Positions 34,931-43,914 are shown, counted from the stretch's first letter. The stretch: 64,000 nt of DNA from an uncultured Massilia sp. (GCA_946481275.1 CAMLMV010000026.1:32573-96572), one strand, 5' to 3'. Notes: generated from the sequence alone by a model not told the origin. Numbers and translations: made by a program.

Positions 34931-37049
34931 TCTCCTTGTTATGTCCGTGGGCGGTACTTTGCGCGCCCAGCGTCTCCATCAGGAACTGCTGGGCGCTGAA
35001 GGCCGCCTGGCTGCCGCGTGCCTTGCGGCGCTTGTAGCGGCCGTCGCTGCCCAGTTCCCAGGCGTTGACGTTGTCCTTCAAATAGACTTGCAGGCCCTCG
35101 CGCAGCACGCGCTTCTTGAGCGCCGGCGAACGGACGGGGAAAGCCACTTCGACCCGGCGGAACAGATTGCGGTTCATCCAGTCCGCGCTGCCCAGGTAGA
35201 TGTCGTTCCTGAGGTTGTTGCGGAAGTAGTAGACGCGCGTGTGTTCCAAAAAGCGCCCGACGATCGAGCGCACGCGGATGTTCTCCGACAGCCCCGGCAC
35301 GCCCGGCCGCAGCGAGCACGCGCCGCGCACGATCAGGTCGATGCGCACGCCGTCCGCGGACGCCTCGTACAGCGCGCGGATCACGGATTCGTCGGTCAGC
35401 GAATTCATCTTGGCGATGATGCGCGCCGGCTTGCCTTCGCGCGCGATCGCCGCTTCCTGGCGGATCGCCCTGACGATTTCCTTCTGCAGCGTGAACGGCG
35501 CCAGCCACATCGCGGACAGCTGCGTGGGCCGCGTCATGCTCGTGAGGTGGATGAACACTTCGTTGACGTCGGCCGTGAGCTCGTCGTCCGACGTGAGCAG
35601 GCCGAAGTCCGTGTAGAAGCGCGCCGTCGTCGGGTTGTAGTTGCCCGTGCCGAGGTGGGCGTAGCGGCGCAGGCCGTCCGGTTCGCGGCGCAGCACGAGC
35701 GCCATCTTCGCGTGCGTCTTGAGGCCCACGACGCCGTACACGACCTGCGCGCCGGCTTCTTCCAGGCGCTCGGCCCAGTTGATGTTCGCTTCTTCGTCGA
35801 AGCGCGCCATCAGTTCGACGATGACGGTGACTTCCTTGCCGCGCAGCGCGGCATTGATCAGGGCTTCCATCAGCTCGGAATTCGAGCCGGCGCGGTAGAT
35901 CGTCTGCTTGATCGCGACGACGTTCGGATCGGCCGCGGCGCAGCGCACGAATTCGATCACGGGCTGGAACGACTGGTATGGATGGTGCAGCAGGATGTCC
36001 TGCTTGCGCAGCACGGAGAAGGTGTCGTGCGCGTTCACGAGCTTGGCCGGGAAGCCCGGAGAGTAGGGCGTGAATTTCAGGTCCGGGCGGGCGTTGCTGT
36101 TGGCGATTTCCAGCAGGCGGCCCATGTTGACGGGGCCGTCCACCGTGAACAGGCGCGAGCGGTCGATCGAGAACTGGTCGAGCAGGAAGTCGGCCAGGTG
36201 CTTCGGGCAGCCGCGCGCCACTTCCAGGCGCACCGCGAAGCCGTAGTTGCGGCTATGGAGTTCGCTCTGCAGCGCCTGGCGCAGGTTCTTCACTTCTTCC
36301 TCGTCCACCCACAGGTCGCTGTTGCGGGTGACGCGGAACTGCGAGTACGACACCACCTCGCGTCCCGTGAACAGGTCCGCCATGTGGGCCTGGATCACGG
36401 ACGTCAGCAGGCAGTAGGACGCGCCGGGCTTGTCGGACAGTTCGTCCGGCAGGCGGATCAGGCGCGGCAGCACGCGCGGCGCCTTCATGATCGCGATGCC
36501 GGTGCCGCGCCCGAACGCATCCTTGCCGGCCAGTTCGACGATGAAGTTCAGGCTCTTGTTGATCACGCGCGGGAACGGGTGCGCGGGGTCGAGGCCGACC
36601 GGCGTGAGGAGCGGGCGCACTTCCTTGTCAAAGTACTGCTTGACCCACGCCTTCTGTGCCGCGTTGCGGTCCGAGCGGCGCAGCAGGTGGATGCCGTTGG
36701 CGGACAGCTGCGGCAGGATCTCGTCGTTCAGCAGCGCATACTGGCGTGCGATGATCTGGCGGCATTCGTCGGCGGCGCCGTCCAGGTCGGCCTGGCCGGG
36801 ATCCGGCCCGCCGTGCGCCTGGTGCTGGGCGAGCAGGCTGGCGACGCGCACCTCGAAGAATTCGTCCAGGTTGCTGGAGACGATCGTCAGGAAGCGCAGG
36901 CGCTCGAGCAGCGGGACGGACGGATCCTCGGCGTTTTCGAGCACGCGGCGATTGAATTCGAGCAGCGAGAGTTCGCGGTTGAGGAACAGGTGCGGGCTAT
37001 CGGGCGGAAGCGCGGCAAGTGCCTCGTCCGTTTTTAACTTCATATCCAT
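34890..37049 (-). CDS. ppk1: Polyphosphate kinase 1
   Basis: 719 residues. It makes inorganic polyphosphate from ATP. The four PPK1 domains are complete: the N-domain (LFLNRELSLLEFNRRVLENA), the head domain, and two phospholipase-D-like C domains. The autophosphorylated histidine is His446 in THAKMAL, equivalent to E. coli His435, and the second essential histidine is His465 in YAHLGTGNYN. I start at ATG 37049, which gives the family N-terminus; ATG 37076 adds nine unlikely residues. It is followed by sixA in an overlapping operon and preceded by a Pho box at 37096-37113, so it should be induced by phosphate starvation. Confidence 0.96.
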   Translation of the reverse strand: MDMKLKTDEALAALPPDSPHLFLNRELSLLEFNRRVLENAEDPSVPLLERLRFLTIVSSNLDEFFEVRVASLLAQHQAHGGPDPGQADLDGAADECRQIIARQYALLNDEILPQLSANGIHLLRRSDRNAAQKAWVKQYFDKEVRPLLTPVGLDPAHPFPRVINKSLNFIVELAGKDAFGRGTGIAIMKAPRVLPRLIRLPDELSDKPGASYCLLTSVIQAHMADLFTGREVVSYSQFRVTRNSDLWVDEEEVKNLRQALQSELHSRNYGFAVRLEVARGCPKHLADFLLDQFSIDRSRLFTVDGPVNMGRLLEIANSNARPDLKFTPYSPGFPAKLVNAHDTFSVLRKQDILLHHPYQSFQPVIEFVRCAAADPNVVAIKQTIYRAGSNSELMEALINAALRGKEVTVIVELMARFDEEANINWAERLEEAGAQVVYGVVGLKTHAKMALVLRREPDGLRRYAHLGTGNYNPTTARFYTDFGLLTSDDELTADVNEVFIHLTSMTRPTQLSAMWLAPFTLQKEIVRAIRQEAAIAREGKPARIIAKMNSLTDESVIRALYEASADGVRIDLIVRGACSLRPGVPGLSENIRVRSIVGRFLEHTRVYYFRNNLRNDIYLGSADWMNRNLFRRVEVAFPVRSPALKKRVLREGLQVYLKDNVNAWELGSDGRYKRRKARGSQAAFSAQQFLMETLGAQSTAHGHNKENDHGVDPVAPRRG

Positions 37050-37095
37050 TTTTCGGGAATATTTCACTCGTGACAACGGAGTGTAGAAGCCGATT

Positions 37096-37113
37096 ATGAC
37101 AACATTGTGACAG
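37096..37113 (-). promoter_or_regulatory. Pho box upstream of ppk1-sixA
   Basis: On the minus strand it reads CTGTCAC AATG TTGTCAT, two 7-bp repeats on an 11-bp period, matching the PhoB consensus CTGTCAT-N4-CTGTCAT at 12 of 14 positions. It ends 46 bases before the ppk1 start codon, the right place for PhoB activation. Confidence 0.7.
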
Positions 37114-37474
37114 AGAACGCTCTACAGCGTCGCCGCTGTCACTCTTATGAGGGTGAACGCATTTTCGTAGCGAAGACGACCGGTGTTTCTGCCTCTTCAT
37201 AAAAATTGGTTTTCGGTAAATATTGTTTCCGCCATTCTATGCCTTGTAAGCTCGGGAGGATGTAGTTCTTCTAAGCATGTTTTTATATGTCCGTGAGTCT
37301 GGGTAGCCGCACGGTGTCTGTTGTTTCTCAATGGACGCCGTACGGTTTATGCCACGATACCAAGCTGTCTCGACTATATCGCCACGTTACAAAAAGCGTT
37401 GTTGCTTTCGCTTTTGTCTCTCATTGTCTGTATTACTTCTCGGACGAATAAATAGTGATGAGGTAGCCTTTCCA
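37114..37474. other. Intergenic region between ppk1 and vgrG
   Basis: About 360 bases where the sequence becomes A+T-richer, marking the left edge of the type VI island. A second CTGTCAC half-site lies at about 37136 on the plus strand. The vgrG reading frame is open back to 37331, but that stretch (KKRCCFRFCLSLSVLLL) is not VgrG-like. I see no other gene, RNA or clear promoter. Confidence 0.5.
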
Positions 37475-40236
37475 ATGGCCGATCTGAAAACTGCTCAAGA
37501 CTTTCATCAGGCTCTCATCGGACAGCAAGACAGACTCCTGAAGCTCACTGTCGGTGCTGGTAACGACATCCTTCTGCCTCAACGTGTGATTGCCCATGAG
37601 CGGTTAGGCAGAAGTTACGAGTATGCGATTGATGTTATATCCATACGCAGCGATATCGACCTGAAAAGGCTTATTGCTCATCCTGTTACTCTTTGGGTCA
37701 AGCAGGTCGGTAGGAACTATTTGCCGATCAACGGCTATGTGCATACGGCGAAGCGCCTTGGGAGCGACGGTGAGCTTACGTTTTGCCAGATAACGTTCGC
37801 GCCTTGGCTTCATTTTCTTAAATTCCGCCAGGATGCGCGAATTTGGCAAGACAAAAAAGCAGACGACATTCTTGCCGAGGTGTTCTCTGTACACCCACAA
37901 GCGCGCGGAAATTTTCGCTTTGATCTGACCGAGCTATCTCACCGCGTTCCTATTGCACTCAATACGAAACTGACTGGAATTTTGCACATCGTTTAATGGA
38001 GGAGGAAGGCTGGTACAGCTATCACGAGCAAAAAGCCGATGGTACCGGTCATGTGCTAGTTGTTACGGACACGACACATCGCCTCAAACCCGTCGAGCCT
38101 AAGCAGCTTTACTTTCATCGAGGGAGCACCGAGGACGAGCTACATAAAATCGTCCACTGGAGCGCAAACCGTAGTTTGAAGTCGACCCAGCTGACTACCA
38201 GAACTAGCGACTACAAAGCTCCGGGCTACCAAAAACAGAGCAACATGGCTGTACTTGCAGAGCACGGTAGACTTCCCAGCCAACTGGAGATCTACGAATA
38301 TACGGGCGCTTATACCTATTCGAAGCAAGAACAGGGGGACAAACAGTCACGTATTCGCGTAGAAGAATGGGAGTCGAGCATAAACCGGTTCTATGGCATC
38401 TCTGGGATACGTTCTCTGCCTGTGGGTAGCTGGTTTACGCTGGAAGGTCATCCCGCACATCGGGACGGTACGGAGGAAGATCGTCAGTTTCTTGTCGTTG
38501 GGGTCGAGTGGAGTATTGAAAACAACCTACCGCTAGCAAGTAATGGCAGAGAGTTTCCCGGGAGCCTTTTGGAGCAAACTGAGGCGTTTGAATCTGCAAT
38601 CGGGCGTGACGTTCGGCGAGCTCAGGCAAGCAGAGAGGAATTGATAAGAGACGGACGCACTGGCCATTGTTTTAATCGGTTTGAAGTCCAGCGTCGTGTC
38701 GTTCCTTTTCGCAGCCCGGAAGAACATTCTAGGCCAGGACTACATCCACAGACTGCTATCGTCGTTGGACCCTCGGGCGAAGAAGTCCATACCGATTATC
38801 TCAACCGTGTAAAGGTCCAGTTTCATTGGGATCGGCTAAATCCGAGTGATGACAGGGCTTCCTGTTGGGTGCGTGTCAGCTACCCTAACGCCGGTCAAGG
38901 ATGGGGTGGTGTCAACGTACCTCGCATTGGTCAGGAGGTCATTGTTACGTTCTTGGGCGGTGATGTCGACCGTCCCGTTATTACCGGTAGGTTGTATAAC
39001 CAGGACCAAATGCCGCAATGGCATACCAATGGCAGGCTTTCAGGCTACAAAACTAAGGAATTTAATGGCAATGGCTTCAACCAACTTGTTCTTGATGACA
39101 CGACCAATCAAAACAGAATTCAGCTCTATAGTACGAGTGGCCATGCGCAGCTAAACCTCGGCTATCTGATCACTCAACGCGGCAATGAGCGTACCCGCTT
39201 TTTCGGATCAGGGTTTGCGCTGAGTACTGATGATTTCGGCGCCATCGTGACGAACAAGGGTTTATACATCAGTACCTTTGGCCGTCCCGGCGCGCAAGGC
39301 ACACAACTCGACGCAACGGAAGCCTCCAGCCAGCTGAAGGCCGGTGCATCGCTAGCTCAAGATCTTTCCGAGAGGGCATCGAAGGCCGGAGCCGAGCCCC
39401 TTGCCGGGCAGGAGGCACTTGGGCAGTTCATTGACGCGACACATGACTGTTACGAAGGTCCGGGGCAGAGCGATGCCAATCGTTTTAAAGAACCGATCTT
39501 GCTGGCAGCATCCTCTTCCGGAATCGGGCTCTCGAGCGCCAAGGGAGCACATGTTCATGCGAGCGATCAGGTGACTCTGTCGTCCGGTAAGGACACCAAT
39601 ATCGCTGCAGGGAAAAGCCTCCTTGCCAGCGTCGCAGAAAAAATCAGTTTGTTTGCTTCGAATGCCGGAATCAAACTGTTCTCAGCCAAAGGTAAAGTCG
39701 AAGTGCAAGCGCAAGCGAACGACCTCGACCTTATCGCAGAAAAAGTCGTGCGCTTGTTATCGACGACATCCCGCATCGAAATTCACGCAAAAGATGAGGT
39801 GGCCATCTCGGCGGGTAACTCCTTCATAAAAATCAATGCCTCGGGCATCACCAGTGGTACGTCTGGCAAGTGGATTTCGCATGCGTCAACGCACAGCTTC
39901 GAACGACCGGCAACGAATTCTTATGTCATGCCGCATTTGCTCAAGGCCGATCTTCAAAAGACGGACCTCGAGTTTCGCCATTTGACCGATTGGGGTGTAC
40001 CGTTAGCCGGGGCCGCCTATAAGGCGACGTTGAGTGATGGCAGCGTTCGCAAAGGAGCACTCGATGCCTTGGGTATCGCACGCTTAAGCGACGTACCCGC
40101 AGGTACTACTGCGAAGGTCGAATACGACTACAAGCCGTTGCAGGTCAGCGCAGCTGTGGCAACGGAATTACACGAGGATATCCATCAATTGCTGAACTGG
40201 GCTCCAGGCAGCAAAACCCGTCAAGGTGGCGCATGA
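37475..40236 (+). pseudogene. vgrG: Type VI secretion tip protein VgrG, split by a one-base frameshift
   Basis: VgrG forms the trimeric spike of the type VI secretion system and carries effectors. The first part (37475-37996) encodes the gp27-like domain from LLKLTVGAGNDILLPQ; the frame then breaks and continues from about 37940 in the +1 frame with SPRSYCTQYETDWNF and LMEEEGWYSYHEQ. Restoring one C in the TCTCACCG stretch near 37940 gives ELSPPRSYCTQY, a standard VgrG sequence, so one base has been lost (or the assembly has an error). The remainder is complete: gp5 OB-fold (VKVQFHWDR, GQEVIVTFLGGDVDRPVITG), the DUF2345 beta-helix (SSAKGAHVHASDQVTLSSGK) and a C-terminal transthyretin-like extension (DWGVPLAGAAYKATLSDG) that probably docks the cargo. 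Restored length is about 920 residues. The stop overlaps the effector start (ATGA). Confidence 0.9.
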
Positions 40237-41843
40237 GCCAAGATCGTTCGTCACCGGATCAACATACCATCCTCGCGGATGCTTGGGGACATGTCGTCGG
40301 GGGCATGGAATGGCTTCAATCAGTGCTCTTTGGCGAATTCGCCGACCATCGACCATTGTCCGCCGTCGTCGCCGATATGCTAGTCAGCTTTATTCCAGGG
40401 GTGGTCATCGTCACGAGCGCGCGGGACGCGGTCGCCGTGATTTTGCGCTTGGCGACCCATCCAGAACGGCGCGAAGAACTCATGGAGTGGGTGCTCCTCT
40501 GTGCGTGTCTGATCGTCATCGCCCTGCCAATCGCGATGGCTGCGGGCAGTGCCGTCGCGCTAGGGGTAGGTGCCGTTGTCGGTGGAGTGGCTGGCTCGGA
40601 ACTTGGCGCTGCGTTACGGGCCGTGATGCTTTTGCTGATCAAAGAGGCTTCGAAACTCGCGGACCTTCTGCGCTTCATGCAAAAGTTTATGAAGGGCGAC
40701 ATCCTGAAATTTTTGCGCGCCGTTCAATTCGCTAAATACGAAAAACCTCTAATCCAGGCAATTAGCAAGATAATTGGAAAACTCGTCGAGCTCGTAAAGG
40801 CGCTACGCGTGCATCTGGAGAGTCTACGTTACTTCGAAAGAGTCAAAACCACAATTTCCAATCTGGCAGAGTGGGAGAAGAAGTTCTACAATGTCCAGCA
40901 GGACGCACTTAAACAAGTGCCGAAAGCGTTGGCAGAGCTCGACTCAAGGCTCTCGAAAGTGCTGGCACAGACCGCTCCGAAAGAAGGCCATACAGTGGCC
41001 GCCGGTGTGCCGACAGAAAAAATCGTTGTGGCACTGCCGACGAAACAACGAGTGAAAGACACTCCTGGGCAGGTGCTTGAAAAGGGTGAACGGAAAATAC
41101 CTGAAGCAAGGGACAAAGCAGCGTATCACGATAGCGTCAAACGGACATCCAATCCTGAGCCAGAATTAAGCGCGCGACTCAAAAATAATCCCGAGCCAAT
41201 CAAGTCGCCTGAAGAATCACCCAATACGAAGAAGCAGGCAGTGTCCGACGCTTCTATAGCGGTAGAACGTGAACAGATTACGCAGTTGTCCAAGGAAGGG
41301 AAGATTGATGAGGCACGGACTATTTTGCAGCCACATTTGGACGCAGCAAGGAATGCAAAGTCCGTGGCGGAGAAGGAAGCCGCAATGAAGGCGATAATTG
41401 CAAGATTAGACGTAACGTCGGATAAAGAGAAGATGTTCTGGTCAGGTAATAAGGGGCTGGCAGCAAAAATCGCAACCGAAAAAGGTAAAATTATTTTGGA
41501 GCAAACTCCGGGCGGGAAAGTAATTGACGGTTGGGAGGATCTGAATAAAACGTTTTCCTGGGATCGAAAGGATATGGGGCCTCATGGTTGGAATTTGTGG
41601 GGCGACGTTTCTGCGGAGTATGCCAAGGATGCAGCTGGAGAAATCGAGATTATACAGGATATTGAAAAGTTCCCGGCCGGTGGTCCCACATGGAGAACGA
41701 GGGAGTGGACGACGATTGTTGACGAGGGTAAGGTCACGTCAATGAAGATTTATGGAATGGATAAATCGGGTAATATCCTAAAGGCGACGACAATCGAGCC
41801 CGATAGCGCGATTGCTAGAGAATTATTTGGAGATGCACTATGA
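40233..41843 (+). CDS. Type VI effector with C-terminal ADP-ribosyl cyclase/CD38-like (NAD-consuming) toxin domain
   Basis: 536 residues. Residues ~44-130 hold two to three hydrophobic helices (VVADMLVSFIPGVVIV, LLCACLIVIALPIAMAAG) as in membrane-passing T6SS cargo. Residues ~140-240 are helical and coiled, 245-335 a Pro/Lys/Glu-rich linker, and 340-395 helical. Residues 398-520 align by eye with ADP-ribosyl cyclases: Trp403 (MFWSG) with CD38 Trp125, Glu423 (ILEQT) with Glu146, Asp432 with Asp155, Trp456 (LWGDVS) with Trp189, Ser460 with Ser193, and Glu491 (REWTT) with catalytic Glu226; spacings agree apart from a shorter loop. AEYAKDAAGEIEII matches the cyclase helix-strand unit. The domain has no cysteine, unlike the disulfide-rich animal enzymes, which fits action in a bacterial cytosol. 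It overlaps vgrG and the downstream partner gene by ATGA at both ends. Activity (NAD hydrolysis or cyclisation) is inferred. Confidence 0.88.
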   Translation: MSQDRSSPDQHTILADAWGHVVGGMEWLQSVLFGEFADHRPLSAVVADMLVSFIPGVVIVTSARDAVAVILRLATHPERREELMEWVLLCACLIVIALPIAMAAGSAVALGVGAVVGGVAGSELGAALRAVMLLLIKEASKLADLLRFMQKFMKGDILKFLRAVQFAKYEKPLIQAISKIIGKLVELVKALRVHLESLRYFERVKTTISNLAEWEKKFYNVQQDALKQVPKALAELDSRLSKVLAQTAPKEGHTVAAGVPTEKIVVALPTKQRVKDTPGQVLEKGERKIPEARDKAAYHDSVKRTSNPEPELSARLKNNPEPIKSPEESPNTKKQAVSDASIAVEREQITQLSKEGKIDEARTILQPHLDAARNAKSVAEKEAAMKAIIARLDVTSDKEKMFWSGNKGLAAKIATEKGKIILEQTPGGKVIDGWEDLNKTFSWDRKDMGPHGWNLWGDVSAEYAKDAAGEIEIIQDIEKFPAGGPTWRTREWTTIVDEGKVTSMKIYGMDKSGNILKATTIEPDSAIARELFGDAL

Positions 41844-42448
41844 CGCTGGCGTTTGAAAAATTTATCAAACAATATGAGATGACAGGCAGGGAAAAAGCCG
41901 ACGGTTATAGTCAGGATGTATTTTTGGGGTTGGATGAGAGTGAGAAAAAAAAGGTTTTCGAATTATTGGTGGCAGAGCTGCCTTGGGGAATTGATTGGCT
42001 ATTTTTTCTTGAGCCAAAAAAAGCGCTGACGGTGGCAAAGGAAAAGGAGGGCGAATTGCGGGGAAAGCCTTATGGCGATGCGTATATGCTTCAACAGCAA
42101 ATAGTCAAATATTCCGGCGACCTTATTTATCAGAAGCACATGATTGATGATTATGCTGGTTATTCAGAAAGTGTAAGGCCACTTGTTGTGGATGCTATTT
42201 ATCGCACGCCACAAAACGAAGATACTATTTCGTTCTTCAAACATGTTGTTCTGACAGAAGTCAATGGGAGCGCAGTTGCTAGGGCAAGTCGGCACTTGCT
42301 GGACGCCTTAAAAGTCCCACAGGCCAGCGAAACTGAAAAGGAGAATTACCGGGCGATGGTGGCTGGATTGCGGAGCGGTGATACGCAAACGAAGCTGAGG
42401 ACTATTGCCAAACTTGAGAAATATAAGTCACTCAGTAATCAATCGTAA
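41840..42448 (+). CDS. Probable immunity protein for the ADP-ribosyl cyclase-like effector
   Basis: 202 residues, cytosolic, with no signal peptide or membrane helix and no cysteine. It is strongly alpha-helical and rich in Lys and Glu, with a HEAT-like repetitive second half (RPLVVDAIYRTPQNEDTISFFKHVV, RASRHLLDALKVP, NYRAMVAGLRSGDTQTKLRTI). I recognise no family. Its ATG overlaps the effector stop (ATGA), its base composition is the A+T-rich kind of the effector tail, and the island ends right after it. This is the standard position for the immunity gene of a VgrG-linked toxin. A cytosolic protein fits a toxin acting on cytosolic NAD. The role is inferred from position only. Confidence 0.85.
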   Translation: MTLAFEKFIKQYEMTGREKADGYSQDVFLGLDESEKKKVFELLVAELPWGIDWLFFLEPKKALTVAKEKEGELRGKPYGDAYMLQQQIVKYSGDLIYQKHMIDDYAGYSESVRPLVVDAIYRTPQNEDTISFFKHVVLTEVNGSAVARASRHLLDALKVPQASETEKENYRAMVAGLRSGDTQTKLRTIAKLEKYKSLSNQS

Positions 42449-42452
42449 TTTG

Positions 42453-42959
42453 CTAACTCGCAAATGTGAAGTCCGATGGATAGTGATGGTAGCCGTCGAA
42501 GTCCGATTTCCCGACCGGCACGCCGCCCTGGCGCGCGATCGCATACACCATCGAATAGTGAAAAAAGAAGTTGGGCACGGCGTACATGTGGAAATACTCG
42601 GCGGCGGGCAGGTCCAGCTCGGCGAAGCCGGCCGTCGTACGGACGCGCCGCGCGTCCATGCCGGCGAACTCCGCATCGGGTATCGCCGCCAGGTACGCCA
42701 TCGTCCGTTCGAGCTCCGCGTAGGCGCCCGCGAACGTGACGTTGTCGTCGGCGCGGAACGAGACGATCTCGCGTCCCGCCAGCGGACAGGTGGCGCGCAA
42801 GGTGAAGCCGATCGCGACGCGCGCCTGCTGCAGCAGCGGGAACATGTCCGGATGCAGGCGGCGGTCGGCCACGGCCCCGTCGAAGGCCTCGACCTGTTTC
42901 AGGATGGCGTCCAGCCGGCGCAGGTAGTGCAGGAAGAGCCGGGTCGGCGTGACCGTCAT
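42453..42959 (-). CDS. DUF1993-family protein
   Basis: 168 residues, all helical, DinB-like four-helix layout. Signatures of DUF1993 are visible: PDMFPLLQQARVAIGFT near residue 45 and PNFFFHYSMVYAIARQGG with the closing KSDFDGY. The histidines at the helix ends could bind a metal as in DinB proteins. Function is unknown. Its start overlaps the stop of the AraC gene by 4 bases (ATGA), so the regulator and this gene form an operon. It is convergent with the T6SS island, 4 bases from the immunity gene stop, which marks the island's right edge sharply. Confidence 0.9.
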   Translation of the reverse strand: MTVTPTRLFLHYLRRLDAILKQVEAFDGAVADRRLHPDMFPLLQQARVAIGFTLRATCPLAGREIVSFRADDNVTFAGAYAELERTMAYLAAIPDAEFAGMDARRVRTTAGFAELDLPAAEYFHMYAVPNFFFHYSMVYAIARQGGVPVGKSDFDGYHHYPSDFTFAS

Positions 42960-43828
42960 ACGACGGTCTCCCGCACGCGCCGCAGGTCGTCGCGCGGCGG
43001 CCGTCCGAACATCCGGCTGTACTCGCGCGTAAATTGCGACGGGCTTTCGTAGCCCACCTGGTACGCGACCGCGGCCACGTCGCAGCTGGCGGCCGCGAGA
43101 CGGGCGCGCGCCTCGTGCAGGCGGATCTGCTTCTGGTATTGCAGGGGGCTCAGCGACGTGAAGTCCTTGAAGTGGCGGAACAGCGACGACGCGCTCATGC
43201 CGCTCACGGCTTCCAGCTGCTGCGTCGAGACGGGTTCGGCGTAATGCTGCTGCAGCCAGCGGATCGCGCGGCCGATGCGCGACGCGCGGCTGTCGGCCAG
43301 GCCCACCTCGCGCAGCATCGGGCCGTGCGGGCCCGAGAGCAGGCGCCACAGGATCTCCTTTTCCAGCAGCGGACGCAGGATGCGCACGTCGTCCGGATGG
43401 TCGAGCAGGGTGACGAGGCGCCCGACCGCGTCCAGCAGCGGTGCGGACGCGGCGTGCACGGCCATCGGCGCGGCGGCCGGCGGCGCCTCGGCTTCCGCCT
43501 CGACGATCAGGCCCGCGATCTCGGCCGGGCGCAGGGTGAGCGCGACGCCGAGATACGGTTCGTCCTCGCTCGCGTGGATCACCTGGCCCGTCGACGGCAT
43601 CGTCAGCGACACGATCACGCAGTCGCCGGGGCCGTATTCGTAGGTGCGCCCGCCGATCGTCGAGCGCTTGCGGCCCTGCAGGATCAGCGCGAACATCGGC
43701 TCTTCGATGCCGCTCATCGGCAGGGTCGGCGCCGTGACCGAACGCACCCGCAGCCCGGGCACGCTGCAGTCCGGGCCCGTGCCGGCATGGCGCATGGCGA
43801 GGTGGCGGAGATCGTGGAGAGTCATCAT
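42956..43828 (-). CDS. AraC-family transcriptional regulator (AraC_N type)
   Basis: 290 residues. The N-terminal AraC_N sensor domain (EPMFALILQGRKRSTIGGRTYEYGPGDC) and the two C-terminal helix-turn-helix units (VSTQQLEAVSGMSASSLFRHF and AAVAYQVGYESPSQFTREYSR) are complete. This YqhC-like class often responds to aldehydes or alcohols and controls an adjacent oxidoreductase; here the only co-transcribed gene is DUF1993. Confidence 0.92.
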   Translation of the reverse strand: MMTLHDLRHLAMRHAGTGPDCSVPGLRVRSVTAPTLPMSGIEEPMFALILQGRKRSTIGGRTYEYGPGDCVIVSLTMPSTGQVIHASEDEPYLGVALTLRPAEIAGLIVEAEAEAPPAAAPMAVHAASAPLLDAVGRLVTLLDHPDDVRILRPLLEKEILWRLLSGPHGPMLREVGLADSRASRIGRAIRWLQQHYAEPVSTQQLEAVSGMSASSLFRHFKDFTSLSPLQYQKQIRLHEARARLAAASCDVAAVAYQVGYESPSQFTREYSRMFGRPPRDDLRRVRETVV

Positions 43829-43914
43829 GGTGTCGTTCGTTCGTAAAGGACGCGCATGTCATTACGGGACAGTGATCGTAACATGATCGACGCTACCAAG
43901 ACACATATGCATAT

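Noticed and set aside
34923..37037. A 704-codon open frame on the plus strand opposite ppk1
   Set aside because: It is the mirror of a high-GC gene with strong third-position bias, has Arg/Val/Gln-rich low-complexity translation and no domain, while the minus strand encodes a full PPK1.
37921..37996. Programmed ribosomal frameshift in vgrG
   Set aside because: No slippery heptamer or stimulating hairpin is seen at the junction, and a single-base deletion fully explains the break.
40233..40700. PAAR or Rhs domain at the effector N-terminus
   Set aside because: No PAAR His/Pro-Gly pattern and no YD repeats are seen; the N-terminus has hydrophobic helices only.
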